Notes under the pieces: generated by a model
What the model was told of the DNA's origin: nothing
What the model saw: the letters and a program-made list of their open reading frames with translations, nothing else
The model's database searches: none
Made by a program: the position numbers and the translations under genes
NCBI RefSeq assembly: GCF_000003855.2
Contig: NW_003101680.1
Location: 1,002,976 to 1,066,975, forward strand
Direction: 5' to 3'
Length of the DNA: 64,000 bases
From: Blastomyces gilchristii SLH14081
Lineage: Eukaryota > Ascomycota > Eurotiomycetes > Onygenales > Ajellomycetaceae
In this document: in pieces, positions 1-12,456 of the stretch
How the letters are laid out: the number at the start of each line of letters is the position of its first letter
Numbering within the stretch: position 1 is the stretch's first letter

Positions 1-439
1 GGTGGACCAGCGGCTGGTGTTGGTGGACCACCACCACCCGGAGGATTTGGAGCGTTCCCCCCTGCCGGGTTCCCTGGGGCTCCTCCGCCCGGGTTCCCAG
101 GACGAGGAGGACCACCTGGAGGCCCTCGTGAGTTAATTTCTCCATTGGCACTGTTGCAACCTTTTTTGACTTGAGGAATTCATAAACTAACGTGTGGCTA
201 TCGCCTGTAGCTGGCTTCGGACCGCCTCCTGGATTTGGTGGACCTGGTGTACCAGGTGGACCTCGTAAGTGATTTTCTCTCCCTTCTTTTGTTTTTAATT
301 GTATATCTTGGCTATTATAGTTATTCATTTGCTAACTGGATATCTACGAGCAGCCGGCGGATTCCAACCTCCACCTGGTTTCCAGCCCCCTCCTGGCCAA
401 GGTAGAGGGTACCCGCCCCCTGGGTTTGGAGGAAGATGA
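1..439 (+). CDS. C-terminal end of a Gly/Pro-rich protein, possibly spliceosomal Sm-B (partial)
   Basis: The window opens inside this gene; the N-terminal domain lies upstream. Three exons are visible, 1-127, 211-264 and 354-439 (267 nt, 89 codons including TGA at 437-439). Both introns have good signals: GTGAGT and GTAAGT donors, ACTAAC and GCTAAC branch points, TAG/CAG acceptors. The encoded tail is almost only Gly, Pro and Phe in PPPGF/GGPPG repeats and ends PPPGFGGR. Such tails are known at the C-terminus of the core snRNP protein Sm-B and in some other RNA-binding proteins. With no Sm fold in view, the Sm-B identity is an inference from tail style only. Another Gly/Pro-rich RNA-binding protein would fit as well. 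Confidence 0.55.
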
Positions 440-1259
440 AATTTGAGGGAGCCAATTTGAGTTGTACGTTGATGGAGACGCACGCAAAGCAACGGACTAC
501 TTTTTAGAAGAACGTGACAGGAAAGGAACTTTTCTTTTTGTTACATGGATACACAAGCATCCAACATTTTGACACGGACAAGCTGCCGCCAAGCACCAAA
601 CTCTACACATGACGGAACATCTGCTGCTGTTATTCGGAAAGAGAAAACAATATAAAAATTCGACTTCTTATACAATGGCGTTTGGGCGCTAGGGTATTGG
701 GGGAAAGTTGATCGGAAGTTGATCGGGGGGGTCTTCTCTCTCCGAGACCGAAGCTTTTTTTTTTATCTTTTTTAATTTTCTACAGCTTCGTTTTATTTTT
801 GCCGGCCATACACCCAAGACAGATTAATTGTATTAGCTAGTCAAAGATCTAAAAAAATCAAAAAGAGAATATGGTCTTCCCTCCTTTTCTTCCCCTCGTT
901 TCCTTCATCCTTTCTCTTTGTGCCTGATATCAAAATTGCGACGGAACAGGTAGGCACGTGATCAGGAACACACCGAATACGGCTAGCGCCCTCTGTCTCC
1001 CTCCAGATTTCGGAGCCAAAAAGTGATTGCATCTACATGATACAGAGCGAACAGAGCTGGAGGAGTCAGAGCATGAGAGACAAAAACGTCTCCAATTTTA
1101 AATACTTAGCCAACGAGAACGAAGCCCAGGAGCCTGGTCACAGCTGCTTCTTACTTACTTATTCTATTTATTTTTCTATAACCTCTAGTTACCTCTAGCT
1201 TGTGAACACTCCTACAACCCACTCCCTTCCTCCTATTCCTACTCTCCAAGCCAGACAAG
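440..1259. other. intergenic: 3' UTR of the Gly/Pro-rich gene and MPC1 promoter
   Basis: No gene is seen. A T-rich stretch near 757-790 probably lies at or near the 3' end of the upstream transcript. The last 120 bases before MPC1 are pyrimidine-rich (CT and TTA runs around 1145-1250), as is common just upstream of fungal start codons. Confidence 0.6.
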
Positions 1260-2213
1260 ATGGCCGCCGCAATCAAAGCTCTCAATGCAAAGATACGCTC
1301 GAACAAGGTGCTGGACTATGTATGTTCAACACGTAAGTTACTCAAAAAAGAAGGGAGCGGGGGAAGAGGAGATGTGAAGCAAGCAAGCAATCGAGACGGA
1401 TGTCATTCCATTATTGATTTTCCTGTAATGATATATCTACATATATGGCAGCGGGAGAAGAACTTATGCTTTGGCAAACATTCTTGCTGACCAACTTCAA
1501 TTATATGTGAAATACGAAAAACAGATTTCTGGGGCCCCGTCTCAAACTTCGGTATTCCCATCGCTGCCGTGATGGATACACAGAAAGATCCTGAAATGTA
1601 CGTCGTCTTTCCGTTCGGATTCTGAATAACCACCACCCAACCTCTGTTCCCTCCGTATTCCACACCCCATTCAACGCAACATTTACACCCCGCCTCCGAT
1701 CTTGACTTTGAAGCAAAGGACATCCAGCAACTAGTAACATTTCTGTGTTAACAATAATACAGCATCTCCGGCCAAATGACAGGCGCCCTGGTGATATACT
1801 CTGGAACATTCATGCGCTACGCCCTCGCCGTAACCCCTAAGAACTACCTGCTGTTCGCATGCCATTTCGTCAACTTTGGCGCGCAGCTGACGCAGGGATA
1901 TCGGTATTTGAATTGGTGGAAGTATGTAATCAATCTCTCCTTGGATCTTCTTTCCCGTGTTTCCCCCCCTTTTCCCCCCTCTTTGGGGGCCAAGAGAAGA
2001 GGAGAATACACATCCCTTTATTATTATTGTCTTTACATCCGCCAGCCTTCGTATCCTTCTCAACACAGAGTTACACATGCTTGATACACACAACGCTAAC
2101 GTCACATTTTAAAATCTAGCTGGGGTGGACGCGAAGCAGCCATTGCCGCAGGAAAGACATTCGACGAGCCAAAATCGGGCGGCGCTGCTGCTGCTGCGGA
2201 GAAGAAAAAGTAA
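1260..2213 (+). CDS. MPC1: mitochondrial pyruvate carrier subunit 1
   Basis: Mpc1 pairs with Mpc2/Mpc3 in the inner mitochondrial membrane to import pyruvate into the matrix. Four exons, 1260-1332, 1525-1597, 1763-1921 and 2120-2213, join in frame to 132 aa, close to the family's usual 110-130 aa. Family landmarks are visible: [14 protein letters not shown] near residues 25-38, then [14 protein letters not shown], then [23 protein letters not shown] and QGYRYLNWW. These are the conserved matrix helix and transmembrane segments. The C-terminus is a short Ala/Lys tail (AAAAAEKKK). The ATG at 1260 follows a pyrimidine-rich leader and gives the expected short amphipathic N-terminus. Exon junctions are phase-consistent and place a codon-splitting intron directly before the FWGP motif. 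Confidence 0.93.
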
Positions 2214-3257
2214 CAAGATCTCGCCCTACAATATGTGATACTGGTATTCCCTTTTACCTACCGCATTCTTCCTCTTCCTTTTTCCATTTTTGGTTGTTTT
2301 TTATCTTTGCCTTTCTTCTTGTTTTGAGTTAGTCTACTGTACACACCGGCCCCTTACACGGCCCTGTTATGTATTCTCTGTATGTATGACCGTGTTGTAT
2401 TGGGGGACAAGTCTTCATATACAGTCCTGGATTGTTCCATATACCGATTCCTTTCTGTTTCAATTTGATTCTTATCCCTCTTGTTCTCTTTTCCTTTCTA
2501 ATATCTGATCATTCGCACAATAGAGAGGATGCGAAGTCTTTCTTTTCTCTTTTGAAACTACGCCTTTCTCATGTAGATATAAGTTGGTGTATGGTACGTA
2601 TGCACTATTTGTCTGATTTGGAGTTTGGCTATGTACAGTAGCACATGTATGTATGTACAAAAGTGATTGAGATAAAATAGAACAAGCAGCAAGCAGATGG
2701 AAGTTAAAAAGTCTATCCATATTCTGTTTCCATACACAGAATATCAAATGAGGATTTCTGCATATGCGTCAAAAACAAATTTTCGCCAGATAAATTCTAA
2801 TACATTTAAAAGAGGGCAATTTAGAGGGAAAATTTGAAAAAAGTGAAAGGTGTAAAGCTTGCTTAATTGCTAGCTACATGGCAAGGCAGATAGGTCTGAC
2901 AAAAAATGAATGAAATTCAGAGCTTGAAACGCTTCATTAGAAATAAACTCCGTGAAAATCGTGAAGTAGTATTTATATTTATATATATGCGAACGGATAG
3001 AAGAAATGGAGAAATAATATGTAAGAAATCGCGCTCTCGCTGCAAAAGTAATCTCAGGAACATTTCTGTGCAGCACCGCTACAACATAAGAAGTATTCAT
3101 GTCCATTTGGGTGCTCTAGTTGAATAAATAAGGAGATAAATAAAACCCGGTGGATGGGAATGACGGTGTGGTGTGGGCAGTGGAAGTAGGTGGGATCCGT
3201 TGTCGAGAAGGGGTTTTCATTCGTCGGAGCGTTCTTCATCGAACTTCCGTCTTAGTA
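2214..3257. other. intergenic between convergent MPC1 and AVT3-like genes
   Basis: This space holds the 3' UTRs of two genes that point at each other. It is AT-rich with T-runs (2264-2300) and stretches such as TATATTTATATATATG near 2973. No coding sequence, tRNA or repeat was recognised. Confidence 0.6.
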
Positions 3258-5550
3258 TCACACGGAACAATGAGTAGGGCTTCCGGAAGATTCGCTGGCG
3301 GCCCAGTTTGAGACAGTCAGGGCGGTTGTGTAGACACATCCGATCACACCGAAGATTGCGAGGCCGATGTCCGCGTATTTTTGGCGTGCGGTTGTCGAAA
3401 CGGCTTTGAGATGGAGCATAGGCTGTGATTTTGATATTTCATTAGCGGCACTTACAGGAGCATGGTGGGGAAAAACTTACAGGGTAGACGTAAACCAGCG
3501 GTACGCAGGCGAAGCTCCCGACAAGCGCAACGAATTTGTCCAAATCTGCTGCACCGCCCCACGCTACAAGAGCGCAAAAAACGACGAGCAGAGACCTAAA
3601 TCCATTCTTCTTCCATTTGATGCCCGGGTTATATTTGCCGCTGCGGGTGAACAGCTCGTTCTCCAAGATTCGGATCGCGGGGAACAGCTGCAGCGGAGTG
3701 CTAAGAAGAATCGCCAAGGAATACAGGAATTGAATCCCATTTACAACCTTGCTATCCTGGGGAAGGTTGAGCAAGACGACGGTTTCAGTCTTGGAGCCGA
3801 AGGCGGCGTATCCAAGCATGCCCATCGAGAGGAATACGGTAGTTATCATGATCATTACGAGGGCTAGCACGCCAGGGAACTTGTGAGGTTTCTTCATGGA
3901 CTCCTGGATGGGTATGATGAGGCCGATGCCTTCGTATGTGAAAATGGCGGTACCGATAAATAGCGTCCAGCTCATGGGGTTGAAATGCTTGATGTCAGAA
4001 ACGCCGCCGTTGTCGATGATCGTCTCAATGCCGTAAGCATATAGGTATATGATGCCCATTAGGATAAAAACATCTGCAACGAGGGCTGTGAAGCCTAGCT
4101 TGCTGATGTCGCGGATGAAGGAGAGCGGCAAGAAAACAACCAATTGTATCAAGATCATGAACTTGATGTCGATCAAAGTTTTGCATTTGCTAACAGCCAG
4201 AACAAACGCTTGTAGATTTTGGGAAACGAAAACAATATATGCAGACACGAAACCAAGCTGGCTGAGCACGATGGACCCTAGAATGATCCATCTCATATAT
4301 TTACCGTAAAGTACGCCGCCGATGTCACCAAATGACCCGTGGATTTTCAGTCGTGTGTTGACAAGGAGGATAAAGCAGTAATAGCTAAGAAGCGAAACGG
4401 AGACCAGTACGACGGAGCTGAACAACATTCCTCCATTCATAAACGCTCTTGGCAGGAACAAAACACCAGTGCCAACGAACGATTTCAGAAGGAGAAGGAT
4501 CGCTCCCGTCGAGGTGGTGTTCGGTTGCTTCGCACGTTCTTTATGCCTGCGACGTTTCCCAGGAGTCTCTGGTCCGAGCAGAGGTTCCTCTTCCGCTAGT
4601 AGTCGTCTATCCTCATCTGTCATAGACTCTCGACGACTCCACAAGTCAGGAGCAAAGTACTCATCCGGTTCGAGGGCCTCATCGTCCTCTTCCAGCTCCT
4701 CTCCCGCAAAGTGGCCATACAGTGTCAAAAACTCTAAGAAATTGTTTGTGAGGAGAACAGGTCTACCATTTTGCTGTTCGCCTTGCTCAGCGGCGTGAAT
4801 GGCCTGCGAATCCCCAGGGACAGCAACCCGACGGAGAAAATCTCTCCGAAAACCTCCAGGCACCTTGATCGTATTGATATCCATGACCTCGCTCTCCGGC
4901 TCTGGCCGAGCTATATCAAAACTGCGCCTGCGACGATGCCCATTGCTGGCCTGTCCGGCTAGTTCATCTGCCCATCTATAGATAGGCCTTGTAATATCAC
5001 CACCCTGGAGCCGAAGACTGGAGAACTCCTCATTTGCCCCATCATTTCTTGAAGAGTTAGAATCTTGCCCCGACATGCGGTGATCTGAATCATAGTGCGG
5101 TTGAACCAAGTGCCTCCTTACGATGTCTGGGTTTTCCATCGTCCCGGCACCCTGATCTGAGCCACCGTCTTTGCCAGATCTGGCATCGAACGACCCATAA
5201 GTTGATTTTATAAGTGGTAACGTAGAGGGATCGGCATCTGGTGGTGGAGGAGGAGAGTTCCCGGGGAGTTTTCTCTGTACGGGATCGCGCTGTAACGCTG
5301 ATGCTAAAGCGGAATGGCCGGGGCCATGGAATGAGGCTGCATGAGCCCCTGGAGTAAGCGTAAGCTGCTCTCCTGAAGGCCCATTTGAAGGTGGAATTGA
5401 CCGGGGGCTCTGTCCCGGGCCATCGAACGACGATGGGATGGGGAAAGCAAGGCGGGCAGTCACAGCATGCCGCGGGAGGGATCCTGGTGCCGGGGAACCG
5501 GATCGTTGCGAATGAGATGGTGAAGGGGACCTATCTAGGGTTTCCGGCAT
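3258..5550 (-). CDS. avt3: vacuolar amino acid transporter, AVT3/AVT4-like (AAAP family)
   Basis: The Avt3/Avt4 group exports neutral amino acids from the vacuole. Two exons, 5550-3481 and 3422-3258, flank a 58-nt intron and give 744 aa. Residues 1-340 are a long hydrophilic Ser/Pro/Arg-rich cytosolic region, typical of fungal Avt3. The AAAP core starts with STGAILLLLKSFVGTGVLFLP, and about ten further hydrophobic segments follow. The second exon supplies the YPPMLHLKA motif and the last transmembrane helix, so the single-exon reading ending in PCSCKCR is an intron read-through. The start at 5550 is the first ATG after an upstream stop. The gene is divergent from the VHC1-like transporter, 938 bp away. 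Substrate specificity is inferred from family only. Confidence 0.9.
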
Positions 5551-6488
5551 TTTCTCAGGGTAACATAAATAGTCTTAATTTGCTGAAATTGAGCGGATAA
5601 CTGAGTTCGGAATGGAGAAGATATCAACTATAGCCCTGGAGCCGCCAGAGGGAGCTTGAATTTGGCGTGACAAGAAGGATGAGTGAAATATATTTCTCAG
5701 GTTGCGGCCATGGGTGAGTATTTCATTTATTTGAGTGTTGAATGCCGCTGTCAAGAGGTGGCTGGGTCTGGTGAAGTAGTCTCTCCATCTCCAAACCCTG
5801 GAGCTCCGGAGCGGTTGAATGGGGTGTGGCAGCGAAGGGGTCACGTGGAGATGGCGGTCTATGGATCTTAGTCATTCAGGTCCCGCCTTGGCGATCAATC
5901 GCTGACGTCATTGGCAATGTCAGGTACCGCGGCGCAAGATTAACGATAAATTTTCCTCCAAATTTGGTGCGATATATCGTAAAAGGAAATTTTGTTTTAT
6001 ATACGGAATAGATTGGTATTTTATTATATTTTATTTCCCTCCTGATCGCCCATGGACGTGGGAATAGAATGCCACAGTTGTCACCGCCCCCAAGATCGAC
6101 CTAGCTCCATCCAATCTTGCTTACTAATACCACAAAAAAAGGTCCGTGCTCGGGCCAAGTCACTGGCTTCGACATGGGTCTGCTTGCCTTCCAACAGCAC
6201 TCTTGAATCTGGTCTGGGGTTGACAGAGCTTCGTTTCTCTCCTTAGCTGCTCCTTTGCCGTCTGACTTGTCTGCCTCTGGTCTTCCTTGTCCTCGATCAG
6301 AATCCTAATCCTAATCACCATAAGTTGTGCCTCTATCGACCCCTCTCGCAAGCCTGAGAGGCTGCCACGACCACAGGTGCTGCGTTTTTGTAATCGCTAC
6401 GTACCTGGTATATGGGCCGTGCTCGCTAAATTTGAGCTTCAATCATGCAGCATACGTTTCGATAACTAGCTACAGGCCCAAACCCCTA
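5551..6488. other. divergent promoter region between AVT3-like and VHC1-like genes
   Basis: This is a shared upstream region of two membrane transporter genes on opposite strands. An in-frame ATG at 6327 would add 54 residues to the plus-strand gene. That stretch (many Cys, Tyr, His) does not look like the hydrophilic N-terminus of the family, so it is probably 5' UTR. An AT-rich core lies at 5940-6040. Confidence 0.5.
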
Positions 6489-9400
6489 ATGGCAGAGAGC
6501 TGGGATGCTGGTCATGGCGGGCCACGAAAGCGACCTACCTTTGCTGCTAGATCGGCTGATGCTGCCGGCACTGGGTTTGATACAGAAACTCGATCTAGCG
6601 ACAATGGCAATGGAACTCAATATGCTGCTCCAGCTCGACCATACGAACCTTTAATGTCAACCTCTCCTCCGCCGGCCGGAGGTCGAGCTTTTACGAGTAG
6701 CATTTTTGGGAGTTGGGGAAAGAGAAAGTCTCAAGATGTTGGCAGGGAAGCAGACGTGGAACAGCAAAGGACCCCAGGCGTAGTTTTAGTGAGGCGCGCG
6801 TCCGTCGCTCTGCAGGATCCACGAAATATTGATTTCCTTGACAAGAAGGAGAAGGTTGATCAGAGATCTGGTGCGCCAGATGGCTCCGGCAAACTTGGTA
6901 GCTTTTCAGGCGTCTTTGTTCCCACCACCTTAAATGTACTGAGTATTCTTATGTTCCTTCGGTTTGGGTTCATCCTGGGACAAGCTGGAGTTTTGGGTAC
7001 ATTGGGTATGCTTTCCTCCAAATAATAGCATGAATGATGTATTGACTTGGAGATAACAGGAATGCTTGCTGCCTCGTATCTGATAAATCTCTTGACGACC
7101 ATGTCTATTTCAGCGATCGCAACAAACGGGACGGTCCGCGGAGGTGGTGCCTACTACCTGATATCCAGGTCCCTAGGCCCGGAATTCGGTGGCTCAATTG
7201 GAATCGTGTTTTATATCGGGTTTGTCCTCAACACTGGAATGAATGCCGTCGGCTTAATCAATTGTCTGATTCAAAGTTTTGGGTCCGTATCCGGCAAATG
7301 GTCCCAAATTATGCTGGAAGGATTTTGGTGGACCTATCTTTGGGCCACCATCGTCCTGGTCCTCTGCACGGTAATTTGTCTGGCAGGGAGCTCGATATTT
7401 TCCCGTGCCAGCAATGGACTCCTTGTTATTTTACTGGTGGCAACTTTCAGCATTCCGGTTTCTGCCCTGATGATGGAACCATTCAAAAATAAGGCCCTGG
7501 GAATTGAATTTACTGGACCCAGTTCAAAAACTTTTGTCGATAATCTTCTGCCAAGGCTTACAAAAGGCGCTGCTGGAAGTCAAATACGAGGTCGGCAGAC
7601 CTTTCAGGATTTGTTTGGTATTCTATTTCCTGCTACTGGTGGCATATTCGCGTATGGGCACCTATATTCCCACGATGTTTGATTCTCAAAATTGAGTGCT
7701 AATTTTCTTTGTTTTGGTTCATCTAGGGGTGCAAGCATGTCCGGCGATTTGAAGCATCCTAGTAAATCTATACCGAAAGGCACATTGTGTGGGCTCGGAG
7801 TGACCCTTTTTACTTACACTGTGGTGATTCTATCAATGGCATGTAGTATCACCAGAACATCCCTATATAACGATGTCAATATCATCCAAGATGTAAGTTT
7901 TTTAAACCAGAACTTATACCGGGACCTCTAAAGTATTTTACTGACAGATTTAGACTAACGCTTCCGGAATTCTTATTCTGCTTGGGGAGTTCGCGACATC
8001 ATTTTTTTCGTCCTTAATGGGGGTCATTGGCTCCGCAAAATTGCTTCAGGCCATAGCTCGAGATACCCTTATCCCCGGATTAACAGTCTTTAGCCAAGGT
8101 ACAGCGAAACAGGACGAGCCGACCAATGCTATCATCTTCACTTTCGTCGTTGCCCAAATTGCGATGCTTTTTGACATCAACCAGATCGCATCGTTCATCA
8201 CAATGACCTATCTCATGACATTCTTAGTAACCAACTTGGCTTGTTTCCTGCTGAAAGTTGGATCAGCACCGAACTTCCGCCCCTCCTTCCACTATTTCAA
8301 TTCGTGGACAGCCCTATTTGGAACAATAATCAGTGGTGTTACCATGTTCTTCGTGGATGGAGTCTACGCGTCAGGCTGTGTTTGCATATTGATGCTGTTA
8401 TTTCTCCTGATCCATTATACCACACCTCCTAAGTCGTGGGGTGACGTTAGCCAGAACCTCATCTACCATCAAGTTCGCAAATATCTCCTTCGTCTTCGTC
8501 CAGAACATGTCAAATTTTGGCGCCCGCAAATTCTCTTGTTTGTCAACGACTTTGACTCTCAATATAAAATGATTCACTTCTGCAATTCGTTAAAGAAAGG
8601 CGGTCTATTCGTTCTTGGGCATGTTATAGTCGCGGATGACTTTGCCAGCGCGGTCCCAGATGCACGCCGAGAACAAGCCTCGTGGACTAGATTTATCGAA
8701 TTTTCTAAAGTGAAGGCCTTTATCAACATATCGGTTGCTCCTACCGCGGAATGGGGAATTAGAAATATCGCACTGACTTCGGGACTAGGGGGCATGCGGC
8801 CCAATATCGTTATTATCGATGAGTTCCGCAAGAATCAATTGGTCGCGGAGACGCCATTTGCGTCCCGTTTGAGACGACGCAGCTCCATTTCTAAACCCAC
8901 GGATCCTCTAAACGGTAACGAAACTCTCGGTGCTTCGATAAGCGGGACAGAATCTTGCAAAGCCGACTATAAGATGAGTGTTCAGAGTTATCTGACCGTA
9001 TTGGAGGACCTATTGTTCAAATTACGGATCAATGTGGCTATAGCTAAAGGATTTGATAAACTCGAGCTGCCGGCCTCAAATGGCGGCAATACAAAGAAAT
9101 ACATCGACTTATGGCCTATCCAAATGTCCGCGGAAATAGCAACTGATGGGACAAGTAAACAAAACCTGCTCACGACTAACTTCGATACATACACTCTAAT
9201 TTTACAGCTTGGATGCATTCTGAACACAGTGCCGTCGTGGAAAAAGTCATACCGTCTTCGTGTGGCGGTATTCGTGGAGTACGAGAGCGATGTCGAGGAG
9301 GAGCGTAGAAGAGTGGCAACGTTGCTTGAGAAGCTCAGGATTGAAGCGAAGGTCCTTGTCTTCTGGCTTGCCAGCGGTGATTTCAAGTCATACCAGATAA

Positions 9401-10599
9401 TAGTTAATGGCGATGAGTCCGGCCTCGACCAGGCGACTATCGATGCGGTGGATCGTGCATTGAAGGATGAGGATTGGTGGCAGGATGTCCGCCGGGTCCG
9501 GGCCGAAAATGTCAGCCCGCAGAAAGGGGCGTCGACACTCCTAGGTACAGCACCAAAATGGCCAGCCTCTTCATTTCAACATGGGCGTCACAGGGGCAAT
9601 AGTTCGCGACTTGATAGCCTGCGAAAGCTGATTGAAAATTCAAAGAGGAGACGGTCCATTGGTAGTTTTGGGGCAATGGGTTTCACCCTTGGTATGCAAA
9701 CACAGCGCTTGTTGGATACGATGGTGGACTACCATTCAGATAATAGTTCGGAGTCCTCAAGCGATGATAGCGATTTTGAACCATATTTTAGTGACGGTGA
9801 TCACGGTGCGAATGACGATTCGAGTTCGAAGCAGCCGTCCCAGTCAAATACTGAAGAAGCAGGAACAGCAGCAAAGAGTCCTTCAGACGACTTGAGGCAG
9901 AGAATCCGGGCTGGTCTACACAAATCCAAACGCCACAAGATGACACATGTTTTGCCCAGAGCCAGTACAGAGACTGCTGTTGAAGACGAGCCGTCGAGTC
10001 CATCTGGCTCTGAAGCTACGCCACTTCGTCGTCACATTCCAACGATCACCACAACAGACGATGACGGCTTGCAAGGTTCAGCCTTCACAGGCCGCCCTGA
10101 CGTACCCCGATCAGTATCAAGCAATAAATTTTCCTCCTCGCCAATCCCCACTACCCGAGTAGCCGACAAGGAAGACTCAGGCCCATCGATTATGTTTGCC
10201 AGCAGCCCTCCGAGAGACGACTTATCATCCGGCCCATCAGGTCCGCGCGAATCAATTTACGCAAGACAGCCTACGCCAGACGCTGCGGCATCATCCCGTT
10301 CGAATTCACCATCGAGAAGCTCCCCGTCACCAAACAATAACCCAGTCCAGAATGTTGTCCCCCTGTCGTTTAATGACCTCCCCTGTCGCGCGCAGCATCT
10401 GATACTAAACGAGCTGATAAAAAGCCATAGTCAGAAGACAGCGGTTATTTTCACGACGTTGCCATCGCCGATAGAGGGGACGTGGCGCGACACGGTTGCC
10501 AGCGAATCATATGTGAGCGATCTTGACCTTATGTGCAATGGACTTCCCCCGTGTCTGCTGGTTCATAGTAATAGTATGACCGTGACGATGAATCTCTGA
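6489..10599 (+). CDS. vhc1: vacuolar cation-chloride cotransporter, SLC12/Vhc1-like
   Basis: Vhc1 is the fungal member of the SLC12 cation-chloride cotransporters and moves K+ with Cl- across the vacuolar membrane. Four exons, 6489-7005, 7060-7651, 7727-7892 and 7954-10599, join in frame to 1306 aa. A hydrophilic N-terminus of about 130 residues is followed by LGSFSGVFVPTTLNVLSIL, the SLC12 entry to the first membrane helix. Then come TNGTVRGGGAYYLISRSLGP and FAGASMSGDLKHPSKSIPKG, two signature loops. About twelve hydrophobic helices precede a long cytosolic C-terminal domain, in which a Ser/Asp-rich linker (SESSSDDSDFEPYFSD) separates two folded parts. The start at 6489 was chosen over an in-frame ATG at 6327. 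Introns are 54-75 nt. Confidence 0.92.
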
Positions 10600-10839
10600 T
10601 TGATTCAATGTTGTTTATTTTTCGGTTTCTTGCCCTCGCATATATGCCTGTCTCTTTTCTTGTTTTCATCTGCCATATACAGTACATGATGATTATGATT
10701 TGGAGTTTTGACCTGCATATACATCCGAGCGCACAAAGAGTACTTTCATTTTGATATTACATATCTCCTCAACCCGCTTCTGTGGCATCTGGATCTTTTT
10801 GGTATCCTTTACTCTGGTTCTATATCGATTTTTTCTTTT

Positions 10840-10896
<57 letters not shown>

Positions 10897-12456
10897 TTTT
10901 CTTCTTTTCTTCTTTTCTTCTTATCTTTCTTTCTTTTCTCTTTTTTCTTTTTCTTTTCTTTTTCTTTTCTTTTTCTTTTTTTTTTGGATTTCTCTTTTTG
11001 TGGCAAATAGATTGGTACTTAGACAATATGAAATGCTATGTTATTGTCATTGGGAAAGAGATGAATCCTCACTCGCTGGAAAACAATAAATGACTTTCGA
11101 ATACGATGATCCTGGAGTATGACAAACTTGGTGTTATATTTTTGCGGCGTCCAATGCCCCCCAGCTTGGCCGCCCGATGACCGAGACAAACCCTCATCAA
11201 GACATGCGGCACGCCACGCTGGGCCAGGATTTTTAAACCGGGATCTCAACCCCAATGGCTGCTTTTACCGCTCGTGCTTCCTTTTGTTTGGTGGGCAAGC
11301 AACGAAAAAAAAAATGAAAAACACTTCGGGAATTGGGTGTTCACCCACCAATGAGAAAATAGTATAATTTCATCTCCAACGCTGTGGATTGGGACAACCT
11401 CCTAGGGCCAGGTACAGAGCCCAGGAACTCAAAAGGGGCTTCCATAGGCTGCTGCTTGGCAAGCCGCCGTCGAGAATAAGCAGCAATTGGTGTAATCACC
11501 AAACGCGGGACCAAGGGCCAAGGCTCGGGATCGCTTTCTCGCCAAGATAAGTTAGGGGTGTAGATCACTTTTCGGCGAGAGGTTTAAATGACATCATGGG
11601 TCCAATTTTTATTTTCCGCGCCGCGGGAGGCCCGCCGGGGGCAGTGGCCGCAAGGATGCCGAGGAGAAGCCGAAATAGTGGAGGGTGAATCTCTACTGCC
11701 CTTGGGAAAATTTTTATTTTTCCATTTTGTTTCAAAACTTGAATGCGATTTGTTCAGAGGGTTTCTCGAACAATTTACCGCCAAGAATTAGCGGCAGATA
11801 TTTCCTCCACTCCCGTCTATCCCTGACTAGCGGTTTGACAAGGACTCTCCTTCGGCTTTCCAGCTTCAGCTCCACCACTAGAAAAATCCGAAAAAAAAGG
11901 GAAGTAGACAGACTGCAACTATGGATGTTGCTTAGACTACACATCCTTTTTTGGGGCATTTCAGGATGGCTAACACTGCCAAAGCCGCGTGTATTCCCCT
12001 AATTCCTCCTACCCGTGAAATAAGTGGTGCTGCCCGCCATATATTCCCCAGCCTCCCCAGAGCCTCAGGGCAATTGTGTGGAGATAACAGTGAGTTCCGC
12101 CTGGAGGAAAAAAAGATTTGATTGCATTCGCGACAGAAAAAAGTGGGAAGTTCAACTTTTTTGGCGGGTTATATTATTTGCAGCAGCCAACATCTCCCAT
12201 CCCAGGCGTGCCATGTCGTCCTCCGCATATCTCTTTCATGATGGGGTCTCCACAGCCTCGGATTGCCGCATTCGTCAATCCGAGCGCGTGGGAGAACGGT
12301 CACTTGGTGTGGATGCGGTTATAGAAACATACATATATAACCCACCATATTCTCCAGCTGATCATCTCCAGCTGTCATTTCTTTGCTTATCATTTTTTGA
12401 ACCCCATTCTTATTCCCAAGGTTCCGTAGTGGTTGTTTGCGCTGTGGCTTACCGCT
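10600..12456. other. intergenic: VHC1 3' flank, microsatellite, and sugar porter promoter
   Basis: The left part is the 3' flank of the cotransporter with a TTTC microsatellite. From about 11100 to 12450 no conserved protein is seen in either strand; open frames are short and unlike known families. The long upstream space suits a regulated sugar transporter gene, but no operator was assigned. Confidence 0.5.
10829..10985 (+). repeat. imperfect TTTC/TTCTTTTC polypyrimidine microsatellite
   Basis: About 60 nt of near-perfect CTTT units run from 10841 to about 10892. They decay into TTCTTTTC units and then T-rich sequence up to 10985. One strand is entirely pyrimidine. The low-complexity Phe/Ser or Lys/Glu open frames across it are artefacts. 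Confidence 0.95.

Noticed and set aside
3367..3867. A 166-aa open frame on the plus strand.
   Set aside because: It is antisense to the conserved transmembrane region and intron of the AVT3-like gene.
6327..6488. In-frame N-terminal extension of the cation-chloride cotransporter from ATG 6327.
   Set aside because: The added 54 residues are Cys/Tyr-rich and unlike the hydrophilic N-termini of the family. 6489 is the more likely start.
10708..11093. Several overlapping open frames rich in Phe/Ser on the plus strand and Lys/Glu on the minus strand.
   Set aside because: They are translations of the TTTC microsatellite and have no gene-like features.
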